22,270 nucleotides of DNA from Bacteroidia bacterium (lineage in GTDB: Bacteria > Bacteroidota > Bacteroidia > Bacteroidales > CAJPTX01): assembly GCA_905373665.1 (NCBI GenBank), contig CAJPTV010000024.1:1-22270 (forward strand). The letters are read 5' to 3'. Position 1 is the first letter of the stretch. The number at the start of each line of letters is the position of its first letter. Below the pieces are notes generated by a model. It was not told where the DNA came from, searched no databases, and worked only from the letters and a program-made list of their open reading frames with translations. This document shows, one piece after another, positions 1-8,564 of this stretch. The translations under genes and the position numbers were made by a program.

Positions 1-1153
1 TGTAAATGGCACGAACCACCCCGACAAGGAACGTACCCGTCCCCGTGGCAGGGTCGAGGATCTGCAGGCGGTGCTTCCCATCAGGCGACTTCGAGGAGTC
101 TGCCAAGCCCTCCCTTAAGTCAAACTCTTTCTGTAGCAGTTCATCGACAGTGCGTACAATGAACGACACTACGGGAGCGGGCGTGTAGTAGACGCCGCGC
201 GCCTTGCGTCGCTCAGGGTTATAGGCAGTAAGGAAATCTTCGTAGAAGAGCATCACGGGGTCGCGCTCCTCCTTGTTGGCGTCCAAGAGGGCACGCACGT
301 CGGTCGCCCCGAAGATACCGACGAGGTCGTCTATTATCCACGCTACGCGTACGTCGAGGTCATAGACGCCAATCCGTTGAAAGAGCTTGCGTAGGAAAGG
401 GTTGCTTTGAGGGATGAGCTCTGCCGCCTCTTTGCGCGAGAACGTATCTAAGTCGTTAGCATGATAGCGTGCTGCAAAGAGCCCATAGATAAGCGTCTGC
501 GCATACCAATCGGCAAACTCTACTGGCGAGACATTGCTCATCAGCACGTTCTTTATACGCAAGAGCTGCTGGTGAAGGTCGTACCCCGTCTCGCTGGTAG
601 GGTCGCCCAGTACAACGCGAACAGAACGCGCCAACAGCTGAGCCTTCCCCGCCATCAGCAGCGCCAACCGCTTAGGCGAGGTAATGGGCACGGGCTGCGC
701 ATCGCGTAGATGTGCCACGAGCTCGGCAAACTGCGCCTCGGCATCGGGAAGGGGCTCTAAGCGATTGCCGTCCTGCTCCGCGACACACACTTCCAGCAGG
801 CACTCCCCCTCTTGGTAGAGTAAAAAGCAGAGGAAGTCAGTAAAGATGATACAATCAAGCCCCTGCTTATAGCGCTCGAACTGTTCCTTGTTCTGTTTCA
901 CCCCTCGCAGGTCGGGGTCGCCTATATCCTTGGTTTCAAGGTAAGCGACGGGGGTATTCTCCTTGTTAAGCAGTACGATGTCGGGCGCGCCACACTCGAT
1001 GCGCTTCGGCTCATCAATAATACGAAAACGCTTTAGAGGCTCAAGGGCAGTTAAAAGCTCAACGAGTGCGTGGCGGAGGCTATGCTCCGTGGTTACGCCC
1101 GTCTTGTATTCTTTGGCAAGGCGAGCGAGATAGTCTTGTAATGGCGTGGGCAT
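1..1153 (-). CDS. Fused restriction-modification enzyme (PD-(D/E)xK nuclease + N6-adenine methylase), N-terminal part
   Basis: The frame starts at ATG 1153 and stays open to the window edge, giving about 384 residues without a stop, so the gene is cut by the window. Residues 57-75 carry a nuclease-like core: P-D58, then an E73-T-K75 triad after a hydrophobic strand. Residues 322-325 are YYTP followed by a P-V-V-x-F-I-V-R helix, and residues 367-375 read DPATGTGTF, the S-adenosylmethionine-binding motif I of N6-adenine methylases. This order (nuclease, helical spacer with YHAND, methylase) is typical of single-chain type IIG or Eco57I/type-ISP-like enzymes. The NPPY catalytic motif and the target-recognition region would lie outside the window, so subtype and specificity cannot be read. 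It begins 41 bp after the preceding 965-residue gene and has its own -7-like box at 1173-1180, so it may be transcribed independently. Confidence 0.85.
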   Translation of the reverse strand, partial: MPTPLQDYLARLAKEYKTGVTTEHSLRHALVELLTALEPLKRFRIIDEPKRIECGAPDIVLLNKENTPVAYLETKDIGDPDLRGVKQNKEQFERYKQGLDCIIFTDFLCFLLYQEGECLLEVCVAEQDGNRLEPLPDAEAQFAELVAHLRDAQPVPITSPKRLALLMAGKAQLLARSVRVVLGDPTSETGYDLHQQLLRIKNVLMSNVSPVEFADWYAQTLIYGLFAARYHANDLDTFSRKEAAELIPQSNPFLRKLFQRIGVYDLDVRVAWIIDDLVGIFGATDVRALLDANKEERDPVMLFYEDFLTAYNPERRKARGVYYTPAPVVSFIVRTVDELLQKEFDLREGLADSSKSPDGKHRLQILDPATGTGTFLVGVVRAIY

Positions 1154-1172
1154 GGTGGCTTGTTTGGTAGGG

Positions 1173-1180
1173 CAAAGATA
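1173..1180 (-). promoter_or_regulatory. Bacteroidetes -7 box for the restriction-modification fusion gene
   Basis: The minus strand reads TATCTTTG, an exact match to the Bacteroidetes TAnnTTTG box, placed 20 bp before ATG 1153 and just after the stop of the 965-residue gene. I see no good TTG -33 element at the usual spacing, so this is a box-only call. Confidence 0.5.
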
Positions 1181-1194
1181 GGAAAGTCCTAACG

Positions 1195-4092
1195 CTACTC
1201 CTTAGCACCAAAGTTCACATTCAAGGTTGCTTGTATGGACCACTTTGCCCGCGACTGCGGTCCGAGCGGATCTCCAAACGGAGAGAAGGAAAGAGTATAG
1301 CCCCACTGCCACGGATACTGTGCGCGCAAGAGATGAAAGTCGTGCAGCACCTCAACCCCCAACACCCGAGTTTGCTCTACCTGCCTACGAAGCGTCTCAT
1401 ACAGGCGATAGCTGAAGAAGAAATAGGTAGACACCCGTTTCAAGTAAACCGTTGAAAAGAGATTAAGATCGGGGTAGAGGAGCGGCAGTGCATAATCGAC
1501 ATCCGCCTTAAAGAGCTGTAAGCCCCGACGCAAAGCGAGCGGCGCATCAAACCATAACCCACGCGAGGGGAGCGAAAAGTTCTGCATCAAAGCGTTCCGC
1601 TGTTGCAAAATCGTGTAAAGCGAGAGACGCACCCCATGCGTAGCGCCAAAACCTGGTGCATAGCCCGTAGCTTGTAACTCATACACGTTACCGAAGAGAC
1701 GCGCTGGGTAAACCACCGAACGCCCCGTAACGCCTACACGAAAGCCCCACTTCGGATAAAGATTCTGCCGCGGGGTGAGCCGTAACATAGAATAGGAGAG
1801 CCCTGCGCGTAGCGTCGTCCGCACCCCGTAGGTCGTTTCGTACAGCAGATCCTCCTTTTTCCAATATACCACACTCGGGAGGTTGTTTATACTCAGCCCC
1901 AGACGTCCCGAAAGCGTGTGGTTATACATCCCCTCGCCCCAACGGTAGGGGAATGAGAGCGAAAGCTGTGTATGATAATACCGCCTTTGCTGTGCATATT
2001 GCCCCGCCAGTGTACGGTAGCTCATCGTGCGTTCGTCAGTATAGAGCCCCAACGATAGACGCGGCCACGTACCGAGCCAATCTATGGCGAGCGAGCCCCC
2101 ATGTCCATGGTTGTAAAAATAACCACCATAGACTGCCAACGTTGCTGTCGGGTTCTGTGACATTGCCGAGACACCCAGCATAATATCTGAGAGCGTCTCG
2201 ATATCCCCCTTCGGGTTCATGTAGAAAGGCGCCCAACTGTGCCAATGCAACATATTTCGCAAAGGGGAATAGTGTCGTGCTGCCGATGGATTGGCTGGCG
2301 TATGCTCCAGCCTCCTTGGTTGTGCATACGGCTCTGGTTGACGAAATAGGAGTTGCGGCACTAAGGCAGAGAGCGCCAGCGTGTCGGTTACCTGTCGTGG
2401 CACACGCCGCACCTCGTAGCCATTGATCGTATAAGCTGCGTAGAGTACTGCCGTATCGCAGGGCTGCACATATTCACTCCCGTAGGGGGAGAGTTTCAGC
2501 TGTTGCAAGCGCAGCTCGTTGGTACGCAAGGTATCCCCCTGTCCCTTGTTCCACGGTAAAAAGAAGCCTCTTCGCACGAAATTATGGGTTGCGGAGAAGT
2601 ACATCCCTGCACTATCGCAACTCAAATAAGCTAGGTCTAACTTGACGGGTGGGAGTACGGTATCTAGCCGTCGTGTCCGCCAATCATACTGCAAGACGAA
2701 CGCCCCTTCATCGCTTACTGCCCGCAGGAGGGAGGAGTGTTCGTTCTCGCCGCGCGTCAGTTCCCTGAGCTCCATATTTCCAAACGGTGCACGTTCCAAT
2801 GCCAAAAGATCGCCTGTTTTTAGACTTCGCTCGGTGATGGTGTAAGCTCCCGTAGGTGTCAATTCTATTGCCCGCACAATGCCCAATGCCGTATAGGGTT
2901 GCGGCGAGAGGGCATGCGTACCCTCCGTAAGTTTACGCACCGTCCCCGTGGTCAGATTACAGAGCCAAATATTGGCTTCCTGTTCTTTAGTGAAAAAGGG
3001 ATTGGGGTTCAATTGCACCCACGCTGCCACCGTATCCGAGTAGCGAATAGAGCCTTTTACGCTACGAATAGGGGCTATTCGCATAGCGTCTTTCGAGAGT
3101 AAATCCTCTTTAGCACAGAGAGTTTGCCACTCGTCATAGCTCCGTTGCAAGTAATAGTACTTTTGTGTGGTAGGGGAGTAGTGCGGATAGAGTTGACTCT
3201 GGTATTTTCCCCTCCGCTGCACCTCGGGGATAGTGTCCGTTTCCCGCGTCCTCTGCACCAAGGCATCTAGTGCTTGCTGAAAAAGCTGTGGGCGCGTCTG
3301 CCCAGCAAATTTCTTTAACGCAAAGTAGAAGGGAAAGATCCGATAGGCGTGCCACGTTGTATAGTTAAGCACCTCTGGCCAGAACATCGCGCCGTACTGT
3401 GCATAGCCTTGCGCCACCATAAGCGCCCCAAATTCGTAATGCGTCGGCACGAAATACTTGTACGACCCATTCAGATATTGGTCATACGAGAGGCGCTGTC
3501 CCGTGAGAAGTTCCGTGCGGTAATGTTGATAGGTCAGCGCAGAGTGTAATCGTCCGATCCGCCCATGCGCACTTTCGTAATACATCGCGTCGCCTTCTAA
3601 GAACCAGCGCGGAGTGACGGCTGCGCCGAGGGCAACGGCTTGTTCGCCCAAGAAATAACTTAGCGTGCCGAGGGCATTCCAATTCAGTGCATTCATCTGG
3701 GCATAGTGGCGTAGCTCGTGCGAAAGGAGGTGAGTCAACCACGGTGTGGGTTCCACCGATTCGCCAGCCGACATGCTATAACATTCCATTCGCGCGGGTG
3801 TCCAGGCCACAAACCCATTGCTATAGGTGGTGCGGTGTCGGAGCACGATGGGGAAGTTGTTCACGCGGCGCGAGGTCAGATTTACAGTAGGGAGGTTATA
3901 CCTAACGACATCCGCCACGCGCTGTGCCGCGGAGTCTGCCCCGAGGGGATAAATAATCCGAAAGTTCTCTACCCGCAGCTCCTTACGGCGCAGAAAAGCC
4001 GACTCCCCGCCATCCATATAGAACTGCGCATGGAGCGGGAGGGAAAGGAAAAAGAAGAGGGTATGGAGAACGTAGATCAGAGGTCGGCGCAT
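1195..4092 (-). CDS. Exported HEXXH metallopeptidase-like / propeller / outer-membrane barrel protein
   Basis: This 965-residue protein begins with a clear signal peptide (hydrophobic residues about 5-20, cleavage probably after HA-22). Residues 125-129 are HELRH, an HEXXH zinc motif, and WFLEGDA follows with E166 as a plausible third ligand, a gluzincin-like arrangement. The middle (about 290-600) has repeated strand-rich blocks suggesting a TolB/WD40-like propeller. The C-terminal third (about 640-965) alternates aromatic and polar residues in strands with G/Y/R-rich turns, as in outer-membrane beta barrels, and ends in VNFGAKE. Protease activity and barrel formation are inferred from sequence. 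The probable location is the outer membrane with the peptidase domain in the periplasm. The start codon lies inside the last codons of the HpaII-type endonuclease gene (16-bp overlap), so transcription may come from the restriction-modification cassette. I do not recognise a named gene. Confidence 0.8.
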   Translation of the reverse strand: MRRPLIYVLHTLFFFLSLPLHAQFYMDGGESAFLRRKELRVENFRIIYPLGADSAAQRVADVVRYNLPTVNLTSRRVNNFPIVLRHRTTYSNGFVAWTPARMECYSMSAGESVEPTPWLTHLLSHELRHYAQMNALNWNALGTLSYFLGEQAVALGAAVTPRWFLEGDAMYYESAHGRIGRLHSALTYQHYRTELLTGQRLSYDQYLNGSYKYFVPTHYEFGALMVAQGYAQYGAMFWPEVLNYTTWHAYRIFPFYFALKKFAGQTRPQLFQQALDALVQRTRETDTIPEVQRRGKYQSQLYPHYSPTTQKYYYLQRSYDEWQTLCAKEDLLSKDAMRIAPIRSVKGSIRYSDTVAAWVQLNPNPFFTKEQEANIWLCNLTTGTVRKLTEGTHALSPQPYTALGIVRAIELTPTGAYTITERSLKTGDLLALERAPFGNMELRELTRGENEHSSLLRAVSDEGAFVLQYDWRTRRLDTVLPPVKLDLAYLSCDSAGMYFSATHNFVRRGFFLPWNKGQGDTLRTNELRLQQLKLSPYGSEYVQPCDTAVLYAAYTINGYEVRRVPRQVTDTLALSALVPQLLFRQPEPYAQPRRLEHTPANPSAARHYSPLRNMLHWHSWAPFYMNPKGDIETLSDIMLGVSAMSQNPTATLAVYGGYFYNHGHGGSLAIDWLGTWPRLSLGLYTDERTMSYRTLAGQYAQQRRYYHTQLSLSFPYRWGEGMYNHTLSGRLGLSINNLPSVVYWKKEDLLYETTYGVRTTLRAGLSYSMLRLTPRQNLYPKWGFRVGVTGRSVVYPARLFGNVYELQATGYAPGFGATHGVRLSLYTILQQRNALMQNFSLPSRGLWFDAPLALRRGLQLFKADVDYALPLLYPDLNLFSTVYLKRVSTYFFFSYRLYETLRRQVEQTRVLGVEVLHDFHLLRAQYPWQWGYTLSFSPFGDPLGPQSRAKWSIQATLNVNFGAKE

Positions 4093-5201
4093 GGTAAAGG
4101 AGTTTTATCCCCTAATTTAAGCCGAATCTGTAAATTCAACTTAAAAGAAAGAGCTCCATTTTCGTCATAGTAAAGTTGAGCATATTGATGCCTCGTGGTA
4201 CTAGCTCTTTCTAAATATGCATTTTGGAAAAGATAATCCTCAAACTTATTCCTATTGTAAAAGTTGTAACATACAATTTCCCCATCTTTCTTTACAACAA
4301 GATAACCACCATTCGCATCAAATATACCTCTCCATTTAGTAGCAGGCATCATTCCCAATGCTATCGATGTTAAGAGGTGCTTCACTTTATAGCTATACGA
4401 CGTTTGTAACTCATTATCTTCTAGTAAACTCAACATATTCCTATCGGCTATCCTCTCAATTAAAACAGGAAGTGAAGGAGAATTGGAGTCTAGCTGTTCT
4501 AACAATAACAATGCAATTAAGAGCGGTAAATCTCCATCCAACATCCTCAAATTTGATAACAAAACAGCACTATCTGGACGACTGTATACTAAATGCCCTC
4601 CTCGCATACGTATTGCTTTGTAGCGTTCAATTACTTTGTTTCGTCCCTCTATTGCATTGATCTTAGCAATATCTTGAGCTGAGAGCACAATCCCTTTTAC
4701 ATTAAAAATAAAATTGGTTGATTGACTCGCATTGAGTAAAGTAGCATCTCCTCCTAGCTGAGATTTGATACTAAAATTCAGTACTGGGTTTATCAACGTG
4801 CGAGGATCGTGCACCACAATATGTATATCCGCTTTACTTGTGGAAAGAGCTTTTATAGAAAAACAATGAATTGTAGACAGAAATTTCTCAATGGAAGCCA
4901 AAGCGAAAGTTCCACGTTTACTTTTTATCTGTTCAAACAAATCTGAGGCTTTCTCTGAAAAAGCCGACATGGGAAGCCTTAACAACTCCTCCCCAGCATC
5001 ATTGCATACTACTACGTCTCCTTTTTCAATTCCGTAAATCATTTGTACGCGTCTTTCTTGACGCATTATCCGAACAATTGGATAAAAAAAGTCCTTCTCA
5101 AGATTACCTTTTTCATCCCCCTCATACAAGAGACCTTCCGCTAATAAGCGTAAGAAAGCATAGATCTCACTCCATTCTCCCTTATTCCCACTCAGAGGCA
5201 T
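4077..5201 (-). CDS. HpaII-family type II restriction endonuclease (CCGG)
   Basis: This 374-residue protein opens with NKGEWSEIYAFLRLL, the characteristic N-terminus of the HpaII endonuclease family, and is close to that family's usual length (about 360). A candidate catalytic core is D125 in KADIH followed by S144-I145-K146 and Q148, a PD-(D/E)xK-like arrangement with Ser replacing the usual acid. It starts 5 bp after the stop of the methyltransferase gene, which fits coupled expression with the methylase first. Its expected activity is cleavage of CCGG not protected by the cognate methylase. The gene is markedly AT-rich (stretches near 30% GC against more than 50% in flanking genes), a sign of horizontal acquisition. 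The family assignment comes from recalled similarity and from the adjacent M.HpaII-like gene. Confidence 0.88.
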   Translation of the reverse strand: MPLSGNKGEWSEIYAFLRLLAEGLLYEGDEKGNLEKDFFYPIVRIMRQERRVQMIYGIEKGDVVVCNDAGEELLRLPMSAFSEKASDLFEQIKSKRGTFALASIEKFLSTIHCFSIKALSTSKADIHIVVHDPRTLINPVLNFSIKSQLGGDATLLNASQSTNFIFNVKGIVLSAQDIAKINAIEGRNKVIERYKAIRMRGGHLVYSRPDSAVLLSNLRMLDGDLPLLIALLLLEQLDSNSPSLPVLIERIADRNMLSLLEDNELQTSYSYKVKHLLTSIALGMMPATKWRGIFDANGGYLVVKKDGEIVCYNFYNRNKFEDYLFQNAYLERASTTRHQYAQLYYDENGALSFKLNLQIRLKLGDKTPLPCADL

Positions 5202-5206
5202 CTCTA

Positions 5207-6310
5207 TTACAATATATTTTTTAGTATTTCAACAGCTGTAGCTTGAATAGCAGGAATAGCAACAGAATTCCCAAACTGTTTATAAGCCATTGTATCTGAA
5301 ACGGGTATGAGAAAATCGTCAGGAAAACCCTGCAAACGCGCCCATTCGCGCGGTGTCATACGTCGAATACCTTCACGATTTACCTCTCCTTTAATGTTCG
5401 TTACAGGACGGAAATCCGTAAGACGCTGATCTATGACAAGATTTCTCTCACGCCCCATTCCTCCTACCAAAATAGCATTAGCGACTCCATTATCTGGGAT
5501 TATTTCAAAGCCAAAACCATGACCTTTAGACAAATGACGCTCTTTATGTACCCTTAACGAACATAAATACTGCGTGGAGAGATAGTATTTCGAGGATACT
5601 ACCACTCGCTCCTTTATATCGGCAAACGTTTTACTTGTATCAGTTGCTGAAGGATAAGAAAATGAATCGACACCTAGATCTTTACGAAAACCTACGACAT
5701 AGACGCGTTCTCGGTTCTGTGGAAGTCCAAAATTACGAGCATTTACTATCTCAGGTTCTGGCACATAGTAACCGAGTTCCTCTCGGAGGATACGTAATAT
5801 CGTCTGAAGGGTCTTTCCTTTCTCATGAATCATCAATCCCTTTACATTTTCAAGAAAAAAGGCTTTAGGCTGTGTACGTCTAAGAATTTCAGCAACATCA
5901 AAAAAGAGTGTGCCCCTTGCTTCTTCAAATCCTCGCTTTTTACCCGCTAAAGAAAACGATTGACACGGAAAACCCGCACAAAGCAAATCATAATTAAAAG
6001 GGATTGCAGACTTAACCTCTTCACGAGTAATATCGCCGTATGGTATCTCTCCAAAATTAGAATAGTACGTCTGCTGCGCTGCCTTATCCCACTCTGATGA
6101 AAAAAGACACTTTCCTCCCAAATTCTGTAAGGCAAGTCGAAAACCACCTATACCAGCAAACAGATCGATGAATGTAAAACGAGGAGAAGCTGGGGCAGGA
6201 AACGGGAATAACACTCCTAATGGTAAGAGACCATTAGGGAAACTGACTGTCTCTAGTAACTCTTTTCCACCTTTCCAAAAATCCGTTCTATATTCTTCGA
6301 TTTCTTTCAT
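5207..6310 (-). CDS. DNA (cytosine-5) methyltransferase, M.HpaII type
   Basis: This 367-residue protein has the C5-methyltransferase motifs in order: motif I FIDLFAGIGGFRLAL (47-61), motif IV GFPCQSFS with catalytic C116, motif VI ENVKG (154-158), motif VIII QNRERVYVVGF (198-208), motif IX REWARLQGFP (321-330) and motif X QFGNSVAIP (345-353). The region between VIII and IX, including KYYLSTQY and GGMGRERN, strongly resembles M.HpaII as I remember it, so the predicted target is CCGG with methylation of a cytosine. It protects host DNA from the endonuclease encoded immediately downstream. It shares the low GC content of the endonuclease gene. The ATG at 6310 is upstream of all motifs and gives an N-terminal extension of about 45 residues before motif I, which is normal for the family. 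Confidence 0.95.
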   Translation of the reverse strand: MKEIEEYRTDFWKGGKELLETVSFPNGLLPLGVLFPFPAPASPRFTFIDLFAGIGGFRLALQNLGGKCLFSSEWDKAAQQTYYSNFGEIPYGDITREEVKSAIPFNYDLLCAGFPCQSFSLAGKKRGFEEARGTLFFDVAEILRRTQPKAFFLENVKGLMIHEKGKTLQTILRILREELGYYVPEPEIVNARNFGLPQNRERVYVVGFRKDLGVDSFSYPSATDTSKTFADIKERVVVSSKYYLSTQYLCSLRVHKERHLSKGHGFGFEIIPDNGVANAILVGGMGRERNLVIDQRLTDFRPVTNIKGEVNREGIRRMTPREWARLQGFPDDFLIPVSDTMAYKQFGNSVAIPAIQATAVEILKNIL

Positions 6311-6331
6311 ACAGCAACCAATAATCCCCTA

Positions 6332-6339
6332 TAAAGATA
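6332..6339 (-). promoter_or_regulatory. Possible -7 box for the HpaII-type cassette
   Basis: The minus strand reads TATCTTTA, one mismatch from TAnnTTTG, 21 bp before ATG 6310. A TTG lies 23 bp further upstream, slightly wider than the usual 19-20 bp spacing. The region is AT-rich, so a chance match is possible. Confidence 0.3.
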
Positions 6340-6411
6340 AAACAATTTTTCAGGCACTCTTTCAAGCCAACTCTCTCCCACATGTACAATACACATCGCC
6401 AAAGGTACAAC

Positions 6412-6447
6412 AAAAAAAAGCCTCCTCGGTACTCGACCGAAGAGGCT
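6412..6447 (-). terminator. Rho-independent terminator of the carbamate kinase/OTC operon
   Basis: Arms 6419-6430 and 6436-6447 pair over 12 positions with a single G-T type mismatch around a 5-base loop. On the minus strand the stem is followed by eight T residues (6412-6419). It lies about 24 bp past the OTC stop codon. It marks the edge between the GC-balanced operon and the AT-rich restriction-modification cassette. Confidence 0.85.
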
Positions 6448-6470
6448 CAATTTAACTAAAATGGAATGAA

Positions 6471-7472
6471 TTACTTACCCAAGGTTGCAACCATCACCGC
6501 CTTAATCGTGTGGAGACGGTTCTCTGCCTCATCGAAGACGATAGATGCGGGTGACTCGAATACCTCTTCGGTTACCTCGAGAGCATCTGCGCCGTACTTT
6601 TGGAAGATTTCTTCGCCCACCGTCGTTTCACGGTTATGGAATGCTGGCAAGCAGTGAAGGAACTTACACTCGGGATTCCCCGTAAGTTCCATAGCCTTAG
6701 CGTTGACTTGGTAAGGCATCATCTGCTTGATACGCTCTGCCCATGCTTCAGCAGGTTCGCCCATCGATACCCATACGTCGGTATAGAGGAAGTCGCACCC
6801 CTTTACAGCCTCGGCTACGTTCTCGGTGATGGTGATCTTAGCCCCCGTGGTCTTAGCCACATCCTGAGCCATCTTCAAGATAGCGGGGTCTGGCCAGTAA
6901 GCCTTGGGCGCAGCAGCACGATAATCCATCCCCATCTTTGCAGCACCCATCATGAGCGAATTCCCCATGTTGTAGCGCGCATCGCCGAGGTAGCAGAACT
7001 TCACCTGACGGAGGGGCTTGTCAATGTGCTCCTGCATCGTGAGGAAGTCTGCCAAGATTTGCGTCGGATGCCATTCGTTGGTCAAACCGTTCCATACTGG
7101 TACGCCAGCATACTGTGCAAGGGTCTCGACCTTGTACTGTTCGAAACCACGATACTCAATCCCGTCGTAGATGCGACCGAGGACGCGAGCCGTATCCTTC
7201 ATAGACTCCTTCTTCCCCATCTGCGAGCCTGAAGGTCCGAGGTAGGTTACCCCTGCACCTTGGTCGTGTGCAGCCGTTTCAAAAGAGCAACGGGTACGCG
7301 TCGAATCCTTTTCAAAAAGGAGGACGATATTCTTTCCCTTCAAGAGTTGCTGCTCAGTGCCTGCATATTTTGCCTTCTTTAGGTCTGCTGCAAGGCGCAA
7401 GAAAAAACGAATTTCTTCTGGAGTGAAGTCATACAACTTCAAGAAGTGACGATTCCGCAAATTGACTGCCAT
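6471..7472 (-). CDS. argF: Ornithine carbamoyltransferase
   Basis: This 333-residue protein has the usual length and signatures of the family: STRTR (57-61) for carbamoyl-phosphate binding, HPTQ (135-138), DVWVSMGE (232-239) for ornithine binding, and HCLPAFHN (273-280). It interconverts ornithine plus carbamoyl phosphate with citrulline in the cytoplasm. It is the second gene of a pair, 49 bp downstream of carbamate kinase, and ends before a clear terminator. That pairing suggests it works in the catabolic direction (arcB-like), splitting citrulline to feed carbamoyl phosphate to the kinase for ATP. No arginine deiminase gene is next to it. Direction of flux is an inference from context, since anabolic and catabolic enzymes share these motifs. 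Confidence 0.95.
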   Translation of the reverse strand: MAVNLRNRHFLKLYDFTPEEIRFFLRLAADLKKAKYAGTEQQLLKGKNIVLLFEKDSTRTRCSFETAAHDQGAGVTYLGPSGSQMGKKESMKDTARVLGRIYDGIEYRGFEQYKVETLAQYAGVPVWNGLTNEWHPTQILADFLTMQEHIDKPLRQVKFCYLGDARYNMGNSLMMGAAKMGMDYRAAAPKAYWPDPAILKMAQDVAKTTGAKITITENVAEAVKGCDFLYTDVWVSMGEPAEAWAERIKQMMPYQVNAKAMELTGNPECKFLHCLPAFHNRETTVGEEIFQKYGADALEVTEEVFESPASIVFDEAENRLHTIKAVMVATLGK

Positions 7473-7521
7473 GACTATCTAACGTTATAAAAATGAAAAA
7501 CTCTTACTTAGAAAAATCTTC

Positions 7522-8466
7522 TTACTTGGAGATGCGCGTCCCGCCGTTCGAGCCCAACGCTTCCGCATCGGTGATTACGCTCACCTTTCCACCGTGGGTC
7601 ACAAAGTCGACAGCTGCCTGAATCTTAGGTGCCATGTTCCCTTCACCAAACATCCCTTTAGCTGTATACTCTGCCAACTGCGCAGTGGTCACGTTCTCGA
7701 GCTTCTGTTCATCGGGCTTGCGGAAATTGATATAAACGTTCGGCACGTCCGTCAAGATATAGAACTCTTCTGCCCCGATAGTGCGTGCTAAGAGCGAGGT
7801 TGCCGAATCTTTATCAATCACAGCCTCGATAGGCTCGAGGGTCTTGTCTGCGCGATATGCTACGGGGATTCCGCCGCCGCCAGCTGCTATCACGATCACC
7901 CCATCCGATGCCAACTTCTTTACGAGCGAAGCATTGAGCACCTCCATCGGCTTGGGGGAGGGGACTACCCGACGCCAACCCGAGCCCGTGGTACGGACTT
8001 CCTCCTTAAAGACCCAGCCTTGGCTTTTAGCCAGCGCATCAGCTTCCTCTTTGGTATAGATCTTCCCGACGCGCTTGGTCGGGTTCTCAAAGGCTTTATC
8101 TTGCTTGTCAACAAGGACGGGGCTAACGAGCACACAGACCTCGCGCGAGATACCATGCTTCTGCATTACCTGACGGAGGGCGCTCTCAATCATATACCCA
8201 ATTGACCCTTGCGACTCTGCCACACAAACATCCAAGGGCATAGAAGGGATGGAGAAGGTTTCTTCGCCTGCCGCCTGTTGCATCAGGATATTACCGACCT
8301 GAGGTCCGTTTCCATGCCCGATCACAAGATTGCAGCCCTCCTTGAGTAGGGGCACGAGGTGCTCCATCGTGTCGAGGGTATTCGCAAGCTGCTCTTCTAC
8401 CGTTCCTTTTTGGTTGCCTCTAAGTAGCGCATTTCCGCCAAGGGCAACAACCACTGTACGTTTCAT
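7522..8466 (-). CDS. arcC: Carbamate kinase
   Basis: The protein begins MKRTVVVALGGNALL and has IGHGNGPQVGN near residue 50, both hallmarks of carbamate kinase in the amino-acid-kinase fold. It also has the later segments AAGGGGIPV and DKDSATSLLA. Length from ATG 8466 is 314 residues, normal for the family. A frame start two codons upstream at 8472 would use TTG, so I chose the ATG at 8466. The enzyme transfers phosphate from carbamoyl phosphate to ADP, giving ATP, CO2 and ammonia. It precedes the OTC gene in one operon, with a -7-like box at 8493-8500. Together they would draw energy from citrulline, for example citrulline made by a deiminase encoded elsewhere. Confidence 0.95.
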   Translation of the reverse strand: MKRTVVVALGGNALLRGNQKGTVEEQLANTLDTMEHLVPLLKEGCNLVIGHGNGPQVGNILMQQAAGEETFSIPSMPLDVCVAESQGSIGYMIESALRQVMQKHGISREVCVLVSPVLVDKQDKAFENPTKRVGKIYTKEEADALAKSQGWVFKEEVRTTGSGWRRVVPSPKPMEVLNASLVKKLASDGVIVIAAGGGGIPVAYRADKTLEPIEAVIDKDSATSLLARTIGAEEFYILTDVPNVYINFRKPDEQKLENVTTAQLAEYTAKGMFGEGNMAPKIQAAVDFVTHGGKVSVITDAEALGSNGGTRISK

Positions 8467-8492
8467 AACCAATCTTTAGGCTTTGTAAAGCA

Positions 8493-8500
8493 CAAAGGTA
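8493..8500 (-). promoter_or_regulatory. -7 box for the carbamate kinase/OTC operon
   Basis: The minus strand reads TACCTTTG, an exact TAnnTTTG match, 26 bp before ATG 8466. A near copy (TACCTTTT) sits 10 bp further upstream. No convincing -33 TTG is visible. Confidence 0.5.
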
Positions 8501-8564
8501 GCAAAAGGTAATGATTAGGAAAAGAAAGGGGGGAGCGATAAAGCCAACGAAAGGCAAGGGAGAG

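Noticed and set aside
3718..4170. 150-codon plus-strand open frame
   Set aside because: It is antisense to the 5' end of the 965-residue gene and the 3' end of the endonuclease gene, crossing two well-supported genes. The composition looks non-coding.
6600..7232. 210-codon plus-strand open frame
   Set aside because: It is exactly antisense to the well-supported OTC gene, and its translation resembles no family I know.
8467..8472. TTG start two codons upstream of carbamate kinase
   Set aside because: An ATG two codons later gives the canonical MKRTVVVALGGNA start.
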